From Sphingobacterium sp. HMA12 (lineage in GTDB: Bacteria > Bacteroidota > Bacteroidia > Sphingobacteriales > Sphingobacteriaceae), in NCBI RefSeq assembly GCF_002933815.1, contig NZ_BEYR01000009.1:74273-138272 (forward strand): a stretch of DNA of 64,000 nt. Reading direction: 5' to 3'. Made by a program: the position numbers and the translations under genes. Below, piece after piece: positions 1 to 8,781 of this stretch. The stretch's first letter is position 1, and every line of letters starts with the position of its first letter. The notes below the pieces were generated by a model. That model saw only the letters and a list, made by a program, of their open reading frames with translations, was not told the origin of the DNA and searched no databases.

Positions 1-35
1 CCTTACCTTACCTTACCTTACCTTACCTTACCTTA
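1..35. repeat. (CCTTA)n tandem repeat, 7 copies at window edge
   Basis: Seven perfect head-to-tail copies of the pentamer CCTTA (TAAGG on the other strand) fill the first 35 bases and may continue to the left. The tract sits next to an orphan terminator hairpin. One plus-strand frame stays open through it, so it could be the end of a gene off the window. A 5-bp unit would shift frame if copy number changed. Confidence 0.9.
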
Positions 36-72
36 AAAAATAAAAAACTCGCGCTGCTGAGAACAACGCGAG
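36..72 (-). terminator. Rho-independent terminator on the minus strand, no obvious gene
   Basis: Read on the minus strand, bases 48-56 and 64-72 form a 9-bp stem (CTCGCG core, one G-U pair) with a 7-nt loop, followed by a long T-rich run at 36-47. On the plus strand there is no U-tract and one pair is a C-A mismatch, so the signal is directional. trxA already has its own terminator at 366-412, so this one either backs it up or ends a small transcript from 73-365. Confidence 0.6.
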
Positions 73-365
73 GCATAATCTAGGGTATTTGAAAGGGAAA
101 ATCTTTATTTATATCAAAATATCAATAAAAAACATAAAATAAAACAAAAAACTCAATAAAACATTTGTTTTTTCTCTGTTTTCATATTCAAAAGAAGTAA
201 AAAATATCCATTTATCAAAATAAAATCTATTTTATTTTGATAAAATAGATTTTAAACCATAAAAACATATAAAAAACAATAAATAATACAATATAAACGA
301 ATATTAAATCAAAAACACATTAATATCATCAACAATAACAATAGAAAAACATTAAAATAATGATG
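73..365. other. AT-rich gap with two mutually exclusive perfect hairpins
   Basis: No credible coding frame is seen. Bases 211-226 and 229-244 are perfect 16-bp inverted arms with a 2-nt loop. Bases 222-234 and 241-253 are perfect 13-bp arms with a 6-nt loop. The two hairpins share bases and cannot form together. No TAnnTTTG box was found on the minus strand here. Confidence 0.6.
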
Positions 366-412
366 AAAAAAAAAAAAAAAAGACCTGAAATAAAAATATT
401 TCAGGTCTTTTT
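366..412 (-). terminator. Terminator of trxA
   Basis: The stem AAGACCTGAAAT (380-391) pairs perfectly with 398-409 around a 6-nt loop. On the minus strand it is followed by an uninterrupted run of about 15 T (the A-run at 366-380). It lies about 20 nt past the trxA stop. Confidence 0.85.
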
Positions 413-430
413 GTATTAAAAAACGAATTA

Positions 431-751
431 TTACGCTAATTGTTTCTCTAATTTTTCATTTAAAACTGATTTTGGAACCGCTCCTATTTGTTTATCTACG
501 ATTTCTCCATTTTTGAAGAACAATAAAGCAGGAATATTACGGATACCGTAACGAACTGAAATTTCTGGATTTTCATCCACGTTTACTTTTCCTATCACAG
601 CCTTACCTTCATAGTCTTTCGCTAATTCTTCAACAACAGGACCTACCATACGACATGGACCACACCATTCTGCCCAAAAATCAATTAATACGGGTTTGTC
701 CGCTTTCAAAACAACTTCTTCGAAGTTGCTATCTGTAATTTCTAATGCCAT
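431..751 (-). CDS. trxA: Thioredoxin
   Basis: A 106-residue single-domain thioredoxin, the usual size for the family. It carries the active-site motif WCGPC with redox cysteines C30 and C33 and the conserved cis-proline segment RNIPALLFF near residue 75. It has no signal peptide, so it should act as a cytosolic disulfide reductase fed by thioredoxin reductase. It is transcribed alone: its terminator is at 366-412, and a TATCTTTG -7 box lies upstream at 817-824 on the minus strand. dnaE lies just upstream on the same strand. A second, shorter thioredoxin is encoded at 56461-56757. Confidence 0.95.
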   Translation of the reverse strand: MALEITDSNFEEVVLKADKPVLIDFWAEWCGPCRMVGPVVEELAKDYEGKAVIGKVNVDENPEISVRYGIRNIPALLFFKNGEIVDKQIGAVPKSVLNEKLEKQLA

Positions 752-816
752 AATCTTTTTAATTTTATAAACCGAAGTTATATTTATGATACTACTTAAT
801 TGCTAAAATCAATAAA

Positions 817-824
817 CAAAGATA
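817..824 (-). promoter_or_regulatory. Putative -7 box of trxA (TATCTTTG)
   Basis: The minus-strand octamer TATCTTTG matches the Bacteroidota -7 consensus TAnnTTTG. It lies 65 nt upstream of the trxA ATG. I see no clear -33 TTG at the usual spacing. Confidence 0.45.
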
Positions 825-876
825 GTAACAACTGTCAATGTAATTGTAATCTTAATTACACAAAATCTAATCCAAA

Positions 877-3800
877 CTAATTCAATCGGTAATTAATACC
901 TTCAAACTTATCTATACAGTCCAAAAACTCATTTGTAAGGTTTATTTTCAGACTTTTAGCTGGCATTTCGACAGAGATTTCATCTTGGGGATCCCAGATT
1001 TTAAATTTCAATTGACAATTTGGCACAATACCTTCAATCTCATTTTGCGCTAAGATATCTTTAATCCCATCCAAGAATTCTTCATTCAACTTTGGCAAAG
1101 GAATATTAATTGTAAAACTCTTTGCCATTTTTTCACGAAGTTCCGAAAGCAGCTGCACACTTCTCAATTCAAAGCCCCAATTTCCGACCTGCCTAAAACG
1201 CTCCTGAACCAATCCGCGTAATTGAACAAAATACCCCTCCTGTAAATACCCTTTTAACTTCACATACTCCTCGCCAAACACCGCCATATCATAGGAGTCA
1301 CTATAATCCTCAATAATAAATGAAGCAAAGGGTTTACCGTTTTTGGTCAACCGATGATTTGCCGAGGCTATAATCCCACCGATAACCAATTCTTTATTTT
1401 TAATACGATTAAACTCCAGCAAGGTTTCCTCATCCACCTCAGCAGCTTTAGCCTTATTGATCAACGACAGATCAGACACCGGATTATGGCAGAAATGTTC
1501 GATCTCAAACCGATAAGTATCCAATGGGTGACTTGTCAGGTAAATACCGATGACATCTTTTTCGTATTTAAGCTTTTCGATCAACCCCCATTGTGGGCAA
1601 GGTGCCAGCACAGGCTCGGGTAGCTCCGCGGCCTCACCTGCACCAAACAAACTTGCCTGTGCCGAGTTTTCATTTTCTTTATAACGCTGCCCAAACCGGA
1701 TCGCCTTTTCCATCCCCGTCGAATTATCCTCGGCATGGAAATACTGTGCACGATGTGTACTTTCAAAACTATCAAAACCGCCGGCATACGCCAAACTCTC
1801 AAAAGCCTTTTTATTGACCGCACGAAGATCTATACGCTTAGCCATATCGAAAACAGACTTATACAACCCTGATTGTCTCGTTTGCACAATAGCATCTACT
1901 GCGCCAGCACCGACTCCCTTGACAGCACCGATACCAAAGCGAATCGCTCCACGTTCGTTGACCGTAAATTTGTAGTAAGATTCATTTACATCAGGTCCCA
2001 ATACCTCCAAACCCATACGCTTACATTCCTCCATAAAGAATGTCACCTGCTTGATATCATTCATATTATTGGAAAGCACCGCAGCCATATATTCAGCAGG
2101 GAAATGTGCTTTCAAATAAGCTGTTTGATAAGCAACCCAAGCATAACAGGTAGAGTGGGATTTATTGAAGGCATAACTCGCAAAAGCTTCCCAGTCGGTC
2201 CAGATTTTTTCCAGCACTTTCGCATTATGCCCTTTCTCTTCTGCCTGTGAAACAAACTTCGGCTTCATTTTATCAAGTACAGCTTTCTGCTTCTTACCCA
2301 TCGCCTTACGCAAAACGTCGGCATCACCTTTGGAAAAACCCGCAAGCTTTTGGGATAAAAGCATTACCTGCTCCTGATACACCGTAATCCCGTAGGTTTC
2401 TTTTAAATATTCCTCACAGGCATCCAAATCATAAACAATAGGGTCTATCCCATGTTTACGCTTGATAAAACTTGGAATATATTCAATTGGCCCCGGACGA
2501 TACAGGGCATTCATCGCAATCAAATCGGCGAATACCGTTGGTTTGAGATCACGCATATATTTTTGCATCCCGGGAGATTCATATTGGAAGACACCGATTG
2601 TTTCACCACGCTGGAAAAGTTCGTAAGTCAATACATCGTCTATCGGAAATTTATCCGGATCCAAAATAATACCATGACTTAATTTGACATTCTCCACTGT
2701 ATCCTTGATAAGCGTCAGGGTCTTCAATCCCAAAAAGTCCATTTTCAATAGTCCGGCACTTTCAACGACGTGGTTATCAAACTGCGTCACATACAGATCG
2801 GAATCCTTGGCCAGAGAAACAGGAACGAAATTCGTAATATCATCCGGTGTAATGATCACACCACAGGCATGAATACCTGTATTTCGAACAGAACCTTCCA
2901 ATACACGTGCCTGACGGATCGTCTCAGCTTCGAGTCCGGCACCGTCAGCGATTGACTTTAACCGGTTGACAGCCTCGATCTCTTCTGTTCGCAGTTTCTC
3001 TTTTAAACCAGCTTCATCCAGCGTAAAGATTTTGGAAAGCTTCAGATTGGGAATCAATTTGGCTATTTCATTCGCATCGCCCAAAGGCAGATCGAGTACA
3101 CGTGCTGTATCTTTAATCGAAGACTTCGCAGCCATCGTACCATAAGTAATAATCTGAGCCACCTGACTGGCGCCGTATTTATTGATCACATACTGCATCA
3201 CCCGGCCACGCCCCTCATCATCAAAGTCGATATCAATATCAGGCATGGATACACGGTCGGGATTTAAAAAACGCTCAAATAGCAAATCGTATTTTATCGG
3301 GTCAATATTTGTAATTCCGAGACAGTACGCCACGGCAGACCCTGCTGCAGACCCCCGTCCGGGCCCCACAGAAACACCCATAGCACGTGCTGCGGCAATA
3401 AAATCCTGCACAATCAAAAAATATCCGGGATATCCCGTTTTTTCGATCGTTGCCAATTCAAAATCCAGACGCTCACGAATATCATCCGTTATTTCCTCAT
3501 AACGTTTCTCGGCACCTACATAACATAAGTGGGCGAGATATTTATTTTCCCCTCTTTTCCCCCCGTCCTCATTATCTTCTGCAACTTGAAATTCCTCTGG
3601 TATATCAAATTTAGGCAAGAGGACATCCCTGTTCAATTTAAAGACCTCTACCTTATCCACAATCTCCTGTATATTAAGAATTGCTTCAGGCAAATCTTTG
3701 AACAGCATCTTCATCTCTTCAGAAGATTTAAAATAATACTCCTGATTTGGCAAACCGAATCGGAAGCCCCTTCCTCTGCCTTTCGGCGTGGAAAGCTTCT

Positions 3801-5295
3801 CACCATCTTTCACGCACAACAGGATATCGTGGGCGTGTGCATCTCCTTTCTTTTCGTAATAGGTATTATTGGTCGCTATAACTTTAATAGCATATTTACG
3901 GGCAAACTTCAATAAGGTTTGGTTGACCCTATCCTCATCTTCTTGTCCATGGCGCATTAACTCCAGATAGAAATCATCTCCAAAGTGTTCCTTCCACCAT
4001 TGCAAAGCTTCTTCAGCTTGATTTTCACCAATATTTAACACCTTGCTAGGCACCTCTCCCTGGAGGTTTCCCGAAAGTACGATCACATCTTCTTTATATT
4101 GTAGAATAAGATTTTTGTCTATGCGGGGTACATAATAGAATCCGGCGGTATAAGCAAAAGAAGCTAACTTGGCTAAGTTATGATAACCACGTTTATTCTT
4201 TGCCAACAGCACAACCTGGTAACCGTTATCCTTTCTGGTTTTATCTTTATGGTCTTCACAAACAAAAAATTCACAACCTACAATAGGTTTTAGAATCTGA
4301 CCAGTGGGCTCCTGCCCATTTTCGATCGCTTCGGCATTTTGAGCCTCCACCTCTTTATTATGGCTGATGACCCTAGAAACAAATTCAAATGCCCCCATCA
4401 TATTTCCATGATCGGTAAGAGCAACAGCAGGCATATTGTCTTTGACCGCAGCCGAGACCAACTTATCATACGACATGGTCGACTGTAGAATAGAAAACTG
4501 TGAATGGTTATGTAAGTGTGCAAATTTTGCTTCCTTAAGAGCGGATAAGGTATCGGCATCTACAACAACACTGACTTCATCTGGCGTAGCGCGTTTTCTG
4601 ATCTCGTCAGAGGCCGCTTTAAGATTAATATGTTTAAGTCCGACAGTAGGAATAGGACCGGGATTACTCGTTTTGAAATCCACAAAATACCCCGTATCGA
4701 CCTGAAGTTCCTCGGCAGTAAACACTTCTCTTCTGACCAACTCCAGGAAACAACGCGTTGTTGCTTCAACGTCGGCCGTTGCATTATGGGCCTCAGCAAA
4801 TGGAACTCCAAACAAATAGGAATGTAATTCGGTCAGATTAGGCAGTTTATACCGACCACCACGTCCACCAGGAATTTTCAACAGATCCGCAGTCACTTCG
4901 GTACAGGTATCCAAAACAGGCATGCTCGCCATTTTAGAATCCACACCATAACGATAAAACTCACAGCCCATGATATTGAGGTCAAAACCGATATTCTGTC
5001 CCACAACAAATTTCGCTTTATTTAACGCTGTATTGAATTTTTCCAGGGCAATCTGTAATGGCACCCCCTGTTCTTCAGCCAATGCGGTAGATATACCGTG
5101 TATTTTTTCAGAGTCATAGGGTATATCAAATCCATCAGGTTTAATCAAAAAATCCTGATGTTCGACCAAATTTCCCATCTCATCGTGAATCTGCCATGCC
5201 AGCTGGATACAACGCGGCCAATTATCCGTGTCCGTAATTGGCGCGTCCCAACGCTTCGGCAAACCCGTTGTCTCTGTATCGAAAATAATATACAT
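877..5295 (-). CDS. dnaE: DNA polymerase III alpha subunit with N-terminal exonuclease domain
   Basis: A 1472-residue replicative polymerase, longer than the roughly 1160 residues of proteobacterial DnaE because a proofreading-type domain is fused at the N-terminus. Residues 1-190 are a DEDDh exonuclease (FDTETTGLP with D6 and E8, and the late HNATADVEA block). A PHP domain begins near residue 257 (HLHNHSQFSILQS). The polymerase palm carries PDIDIDFDD near residue 683 with the catalytic aspartates. Helix-hairpin-helix, OB-fold and tail regions follow. It copies the chromosome within the replisome. The fusion places a 3'-5' exonuclease in the same chain as the polymerase, which is known in Bacteroidota. 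The PHP motif deviates from the metal-binding consensus, so that domain may be inactive. Confidence 0.96.
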   Translation of the reverse strand: MYIIFDTETTGLPKRWDAPITDTDNWPRCIQLAWQIHDEMGNLVEHQDFLIKPDGFDIPYDSEKIHGISTALAEEQGVPLQIALEKFNTALNKAKFVVGQNIGFDLNIMGCEFYRYGVDSKMASMPVLDTCTEVTADLLKIPGGRGGRYKLPNLTELHSYLFGVPFAEAHNATADVEATTRCFLELVRREVFTAEELQVDTGYFVDFKTSNPGPIPTVGLKHINLKAASDEIRKRATPDEVSVVVDADTLSALKEAKFAHLHNHSQFSILQSTMSYDKLVSAAVKDNMPAVALTDHGNMMGAFEFVSRVISHNKEVEAQNAEAIENGQEPTGQILKPIVGCEFFVCEDHKDKTRKDNGYQVVLLAKNKRGYHNLAKLASFAYTAGFYYVPRIDKNLILQYKEDVIVLSGNLQGEVPSKVLNIGENQAEEALQWWKEHFGDDFYLELMRHGQEDEDRVNQTLLKFARKYAIKVIATNNTYYEKKGDAHAHDILLCVKDGEKLSTPKGRGRGFRFGLPNQEYYFKSSEEMKMLFKDLPEAILNIQEIVDKVEVFKLNRDVLLPKFDIPEEFQVAEDNEDGGKRGENKYLAHLCYVGAEKRYEEITDDIRERLDFELATIEKTGYPGYFLIVQDFIAAARAMGVSVGPGRGSAAGSAVAYCLGITNIDPIKYDLLFERFLNPDRVSMPDIDIDFDDEGRGRVMQYVINKYGASQVAQIITYGTMAAKSSIKDTARVLDLPLGDANEIAKLIPNLKLSKIFTLDEAGLKEKLRTEEIEAVNRLKSIADGAGLEAETIRQARVLEGSVRNTGIHACGVIITPDDITNFVPVSLAKDSDLYVTQFDNHVVESAGLLKMDFLGLKTLTLIKDTVENVKLSHGIILDPDKFPIDDVLTYELFQRGETIGVFQYESPGMQKYMRDLKPTVFADLIAMNALYRPGPIEYIPSFIKRKHGIDPIVYDLDACEEYLKETYGITVYQEQVMLLSQKLAGFSKGDADVLRKAMGKKQKAVLDKMKPKFVSQAEEKGHNAKVLEKIWTDWEAFASYAFNKSHSTCYAWVAYQTAYLKAHFPAEYMAAVLSNNMNDIKQVTFFMEECKRMGLEVLGPDVNESYYKFTVNERGAIRFGIGAVKGVGAGAVDAIVQTRQSGLYKSVFDMAKRIDLRAVNKKAFESLAYAGGFDSFESTHRAQYFHAEDNSTGMEKAIRFGQRYKENENSAQASLFGAGEAAELPEPVLAPCPQWGLIEKLKYEKDVIGIYLTSHPLDTYRFEIEHFCHNPVSDLSLINKAKAAEVDEETLLEFNRIKNKELVIGGIIASANHRLTKNGKPFASFIIEDYSDSYDMAVFGEEYVKLKGYLQEGYFVQLRGLVQERFRQVGNWGFELRSVQLLSELREKMAKSFTINIPLPKLNEEFLDGIKDILAQNEIEGIVPNCQLKFKIWDPQDEISVEMPAKSLKINLTNEFLDCIDKFEGINYRLN

Positions 5296-5725
5296 AAATT
5301 TCTAAACCTCTTTAATACAATACGTTAAATGTAATCAAATTTACATTTATTTGAACTTGAAATTTACGAAATTCTTAGGGAACATTCTGTCAGATTTTTG
5401 CGAAAAATAACAGCATAAAATCGGGCTTTTATCGACCACCGCAGATGTCCGGCATCACCAAATTTGCCAATCCAAAAAATTAATTTACACAAATGGTCTA
5501 CAACTCTTATCGGTGGCTCCCACAGCTATTTGAGCAGACCATTTGATAACCTTTCGGAATGACTGTTTTTAAGCATCTTCACAGGTCTAGGAAAAAGGAG
5601 AGTACTTCAAAAAAAACTAGCTGGCAAAAAAGCATTCAATCCCACACAATCGTAACAGCTATTTAATATTGTACCTACTACACTATCCCAGTTATTTATT
5701 ATATTTGAATTTGACTCCAATTTCT
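5296..5725. other. Intergenic gap between divergent dnaE and HAD gene
   Basis: No coding frame is supported. A minus-strand TAAATTTG octamer at 5336-5343 could be the dnaE -7 box. A perfect 10-bp inverted repeat, CAAATGGTCT (5490-5499) and AGACCATTTG (5536-5545), encloses a 36-nt loop of higher GC than its surroundings. A plus-strand TATATTTG at 5700-5707 fits a -7 box for the HAD gene. Confidence 0.5.
5700..5707 (+). promoter_or_regulatory. Putative -7 box of HAD gene (TATATTTG)
   Basis: It is an exact match to TAnnTTTG, 18 nt upstream of the chosen ATG at 5726. No -33 element is seen at canonical spacing. The box lies inside the longer TTG-initiated frame, which argues that translation starts at 5726. 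Confidence 0.5.
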
Positions 5726-6508
5726 ATGATTAAAGCGATTTTTTTTGATATAGATGGGACACTGTTAAGTTTCAAAACACATCAAGTCCCCGACTCCACA
5801 CAGCAGGCATTTCAATTATTAAAAGAAAAAAATATAAAAGTTTTCGTCTCTACCGGCCGTTCCTTTAACCAATTGGGACATATCCGCTATCTTGACTTTG
5901 ACGGTTTTATCACGTTCAATGGCGGATACTGCGTTACCAAAGATGAACAGGTTATTTATAAAAACAATATTATTCAAGAAGACATCCGTTCATTACTTGA
6001 TTACGCGAAGCATCATCCCGAACTCACGTTTTCATTTATGTCAGACAAAGAGATCTCCTTAAATCAGGTTACGCCCGAAGTGCTGAAGATGTATCAGCAA
6101 GTTAACGTAAAAACCCCGCCGACACGCAACTATGAAGACAACTTTGATCTGGAATCCGTCATGCAGATCAATGTATTTATTAACCCAGAACAAGAGGCTG
6201 AGTTCATGGAAAATGTTATGCCCAACTCTGTTGCTTCCCGATGGACGCCCATTTTTGCCGATGTTAACCCGATGGGCCAAAGTAAAAAAGTAGGTATAGA
6301 TGTTTTTCTAAAACATTTCGGCATTAAGCTTTCCGAAACTATGTCTTTTGGCGATGGAGGAAACGACATTACCATGCTTGCCCACACAAAGATTGGTATC
6401 GCTATGGGAAATGCGAACCCCGAAGTAAAGGAAATCGCTGACTATATCACCGACGATGTGGACAGCAACGGCATCTGGAATGCCTTAAAGCACTTTGGGG
6501 TTATCTAG
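5726..6508 (+). CDS. Cof-type HAD-IIB hydrolase
   Basis: A 260-residue phosphatase of the haloacid dehalogenase superfamily. Motif I is FFDIDGTLL with nucleophile D8 and acid/base D10. Motif II is the VSTGR segment near residue 48. The C-terminal motif SFGDGGNDITML supplies the metal-binding aspartates. The IIB cap and overall length match Cof/YidA-type sugar-phosphate or pyridoxal-phosphate phosphatases; the substrate cannot be told from sequence. I chose ATG 5726 because the frame upstream opens only with TTG, and the family normally begins with a short leader before motif I. The stop codon overlaps that of the convergent gene in a shared CTAG at 6505-6508. Confidence 0.88.
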   Translation: MIKAIFFDIDGTLLSFKTHQVPDSTQQAFQLLKEKNIKVFVSTGRSFNQLGHIRYLDFDGFITFNGGYCVTKDEQVIYKNNIIQEDIRSLLDYAKHHPELTFSFMSDKEISLNQVTPEVLKMYQQVNVKTPPTRNYEDNFDLESVMQINVFINPEQEAEFMENVMPNSVASRWTPIFADVNPMGQSKKVGIDVFLKHFGIKLSETMSFGDGGNDITMLAHTKIGIAMGNANPEVKEIADYITDDVDSNGIWNALKHFGVI

Positions 6509-7104
6509 AAATAAATTGTAAGTGTAGCGCGGCAGGTATTACTGTTGCTGTTCAATAGCAAACTATGTCGGTCTGGAAAAAGAAACTCTAGCCTATTTCG
6601 AAAATCTTCCATCAAGGTGTGCTTAAATTGGTCCTGCAGATAATGGTTTGCACGATGGCTGACTTCGAATAGCAGAACTTTTGAAGATCCGGAGAGACGA
6701 ACCCGGATGGGATGGGAAGACATACTATTATATCCGTTTGTTACGGCATGTTGCACCATAGGAAATAAGATCAGCGGGGGCAGCATCAGCTCGTTTTCCG
6801 ACGGAAAACGATTTTCCCATTGGAGTAAAAAACCAGCAGGCATCAACATCTTGACCACCGCGATATATTGCGACAGCAAGTCCAGCTCAGCTTCAATAGC
6901 CTGTTGTTTATCCAATTCCAAAAGCAATAGCTTTTTTTGAAGCAGTATATATTCCTTTCCAAAGCCCCTATCTTCCGTTAGGACCTTTGCCAGCAGAAAA
7001 CGGTCGCATTGACTGTTCTCAAATGACACTCTATGGGACAGCGCTATTGCCACCTCATTTCTTACAGACTTTTTACCTAAAATACGATCGATTATACCTG
7101 ACAT
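6505..7104 (-). CDS. Degenerate LytS-type histidine-kinase domain protein
   Basis: A 199-residue soluble protein resembling the region of LytS/YehU kinases after the phospho-acceptor His. Residues 70-90 (LELDKQQAIEAELDLLSQYI) fit the helix that precedes the ATPase, and LPPLILFPMVQHAVTNGY near 108-125 fits the N-box. It has no transmembrane segment, no NPHFLFN phospho-acceptor motif and no glycine-rich ATP lid. The N-box E-N pair has become Q-H. No LytTR regulator is adjacent. It may be a pseudokinase or dimerisation partner. The family assignment is inferred from pattern; catalytic activity is unlikely. Confidence 0.5.
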   Translation of the reverse strand: MSGIIDRILGKKSVRNEVAIALSHRVSFENSQCDRFLLAKVLTEDRGFGKEYILLQKKLLLLELDKQQAIEAELDLLSQYIAVVKMLMPAGFLLQWENRFPSENELMLPPLILFPMVQHAVTNGYNSMSSHPIRVRLSGSSKVLLFEVSHRANHYLQDQFKHTLMEDFRNRLEFLFPDRHSLLLNSNSNTCRATLTIYF

Positions 7105-7149
7105 TTCTTAAATTGCTTTATAATAGACACACAAAAATAAGGAAACATT

Positions 7150-8049
7150 ATGTCAAATATTGCAATAGTGATTGAAGAAAGAGCCGCAGATATAGGCAAT
7201 TTCTTGGTAGGTAGACTACTTCCTTTCAGGCAAAAACGTATGGTTGGTCCGTTTATATTTATTGACCATATGGGACCTGACACCATCTCCGAACCTCACT
7301 TCATGGATATTGCTCCACATCCTCATATCGGATTATCCACGTTGACTTACCTCTTCGAGGGAAGTATCATGCACCGCGACAGTTTAGGCAATGCCGTTGA
7401 AATAAAACCCGGAGCGGTAAACTGGATGACAGCCGGAAAAGGAGTAACCCATTCCGAGCGTACTCCGGATTACCTCCGATCTACGCAACACGACCTCCAT
7501 GGTCTACAGATATGGGTTGCTTTGCCAAAGGATCTCGAACAGATGGAGCCCAACTTTGTTCATATCGAAGAACCACAGCTTCCGCATTGGACTGAAGACG
7601 GTGTAAGTTATCGCCTGATTGCTGGCGAGATCAACAACCATCGCTCGGAAGTACCGGTTTACAGCCCCTTATATCTTATTGAAATTAAAGCAGAAAAAGA
7701 CTCCCGCATTAAATTGGGCGAACATCTCTATGGTGAAAGCGGCTTGTATATTCTTCATGGTTCGGTACAGGCCGAAGGCCAGGAATTTGGTCCAAAGCAA
7801 ATTTTGGTAGCAAAGGATGCCAAATTATGTGAGTTCGAAATGAGGGCAGACACTTCGGTATACATCTTTGGTGGTGAGCCCTTCCCCGAACAACGCTATA
7901 TCGATTGGAATTTTGTCGCTTCCGACATCGAAACCTTAAAAATCGCCAGGGCTAAATGGGAACAACACGAATTTCCAAAAGTTCCGGGAGATGATGGCTA
8001 TATCCCCATTCCTCCTGTAAATCCAACTTTAGGCCAAAGAAAGCCCTAA
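7150..8049 (+). CDS. Pirin family protein
   Basis: A 299-residue bicupin of the pirin family. The four metal ligands are intact: H57 and H59 in APHPHIGLSTLTYLFEG, H101 and E103 in GVTHSER. A pirin C-terminal cupin follows (near residues 175-285). Bacterial pirins include quercetin 2,3-dioxygenases and redox-linked regulators of central metabolism; which applies here is unknown. It is a single gene, 45 nt from the divergent LytS-like gene, and is followed by a bidirectional terminator shared with the DUF502 gene. Confidence 0.88.
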   Translation: MSNIAIVIEERAADIGNFLVGRLLPFRQKRMVGPFIFIDHMGPDTISEPHFMDIAPHPHIGLSTLTYLFEGSIMHRDSLGNAVEIKPGAVNWMTAGKGVTHSERTPDYLRSTQHDLHGLQIWVALPKDLEQMEPNFVHIEEPQLPHWTEDGVSYRLIAGEINNHRSEVPVYSPLYLIEIKAEKDSRIKLGEHLYGESGLYILHGSVQAEGQEFGPKQILVAKDAKLCEFEMRADTSVYIFGGEPFPEQRYIDWNFVASDIETLKIARAKWEQHEFPKVPGDDGYIPIPPVNPTLGQRKP

Positions 8050-8072
8050 TAAAGCAACAGTTGACCACAAAT

Positions 8073-8114
8073 AAAAAAGGGCAGTAAATAAATTTAAATT
8101 TCCAGCCCTTTTTT
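8073..8114. terminator. Bidirectional terminator between pirin and DUF502 genes
   Basis: AAAAAAGGGC (8073-8082) pairs with GCCCTTTTTT (8105-8114). An AAAT/ATTT pairing inside the loop shortens it. It has U-rich ends in both directions and lies between two convergent genes. Confidence 0.75.
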
Positions 8115-8130
8115 ACCATCAGTATTTAGT

Positions 8131-8733
8131 CTACGAATGTTCAATACCGCTGACTCCCCCGGAGACAACAAGTTTCATTGCATCGGTAGGCGACATGTTT
8201 AATTTTTTAACCTTATCTGCACTAATAATAACAACCTGACCGGCAAAAGAGTAAGAATATGGAAAATAAACCATAACCTCATCTTCAAGACCTAAACTCT
8301 TTAAATCATGCTGTGTCAGGAAACCGATCTTTTTGAGCCCAAATTCATTGACGGTAACCAGCACAGGTTCATTGAATTTCTTAGCATCCCCAACAAAGGC
8401 TTCGGTGAAATCCTTAATTGACGTGTACAAGGTGTTTAAGAGTGGTATTCGCTTGATCTGATGGTTGATCCATACTTTGATCGGGTCCGTCACAAAATTC
8501 GTAAATATCACGCCAGCCAGAACAAGGATGAGGATCACGGTTAAGATACCGATTCCGGGAATATATAAGGGATGCCCTTTTTCATCCTGCAAAAAATGCT
8601 CTGTCAGGTTCAGCGCAGAGTCAATCGATGCGAAAATCCAAACGATCAGAAAAACAGCGCCGGCCAACGGCACGACAACGAGAATACCTCGAATTAAATA
8701 ATTAATAAATCCCCTGAATAGTTTACCGAGCAT
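8131..8733 (-). CDS. DUF502 family membrane protein
   Basis: A 200-residue protein with two hydrophobic spans. The first covers about residues 13-35 (IRGILVVVPLAGAVFLIVWI) and the second about 57-80 (GIGILTVILILVLAGVIFTN). A conserved cytoplasmic part includes RIPLLNTLYTSIKDF and VYFPYSYSFAGQV. This order and these motifs are typical of DUF502 inner-membrane proteins, whose function is not established. The gene ends at the shared terminator with pirin, and murF-alr lies 48 nt upstream on the same strand, so co-transcription is possible. Confidence 0.85.
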   Translation of the reverse strand: MLGKLFRGFINYLIRGILVVVPLAGAVFLIVWIFASIDSALNLTEHFLQDEKGHPLYIPGIGILTVILILVLAGVIFTNFVTDPIKVWINHQIKRIPLLNTLYTSIKDFTEAFVGDAKKFNEPVLVTVNEFGLKKIGFLTQHDLKSLGLEDEVMVYFPYSYSFAGQVVIISADKVKKLNMSPTDAMKLVVSGGVSGIEHS

Positions 8734-8781
8734 GAGTTAGAAAATCAAATATATTTATACAAAAATGCAGAATATCCTTTA

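Noticed and set aside
1354-5328. Many plus-strand open frames across the dnaE gene
   Set aside because: They are antisense shadows of the 1472-codon polymerase gene. They lack start context or recognisable domains.
5669-5725. TTG-initiated N-terminal extension of the HAD protein
   Set aside because: A -7 box at 5700-5707 lies inside it and HAD-IIB proteins start just before the FFDIDGT motif, so ATG 5726 is preferred.
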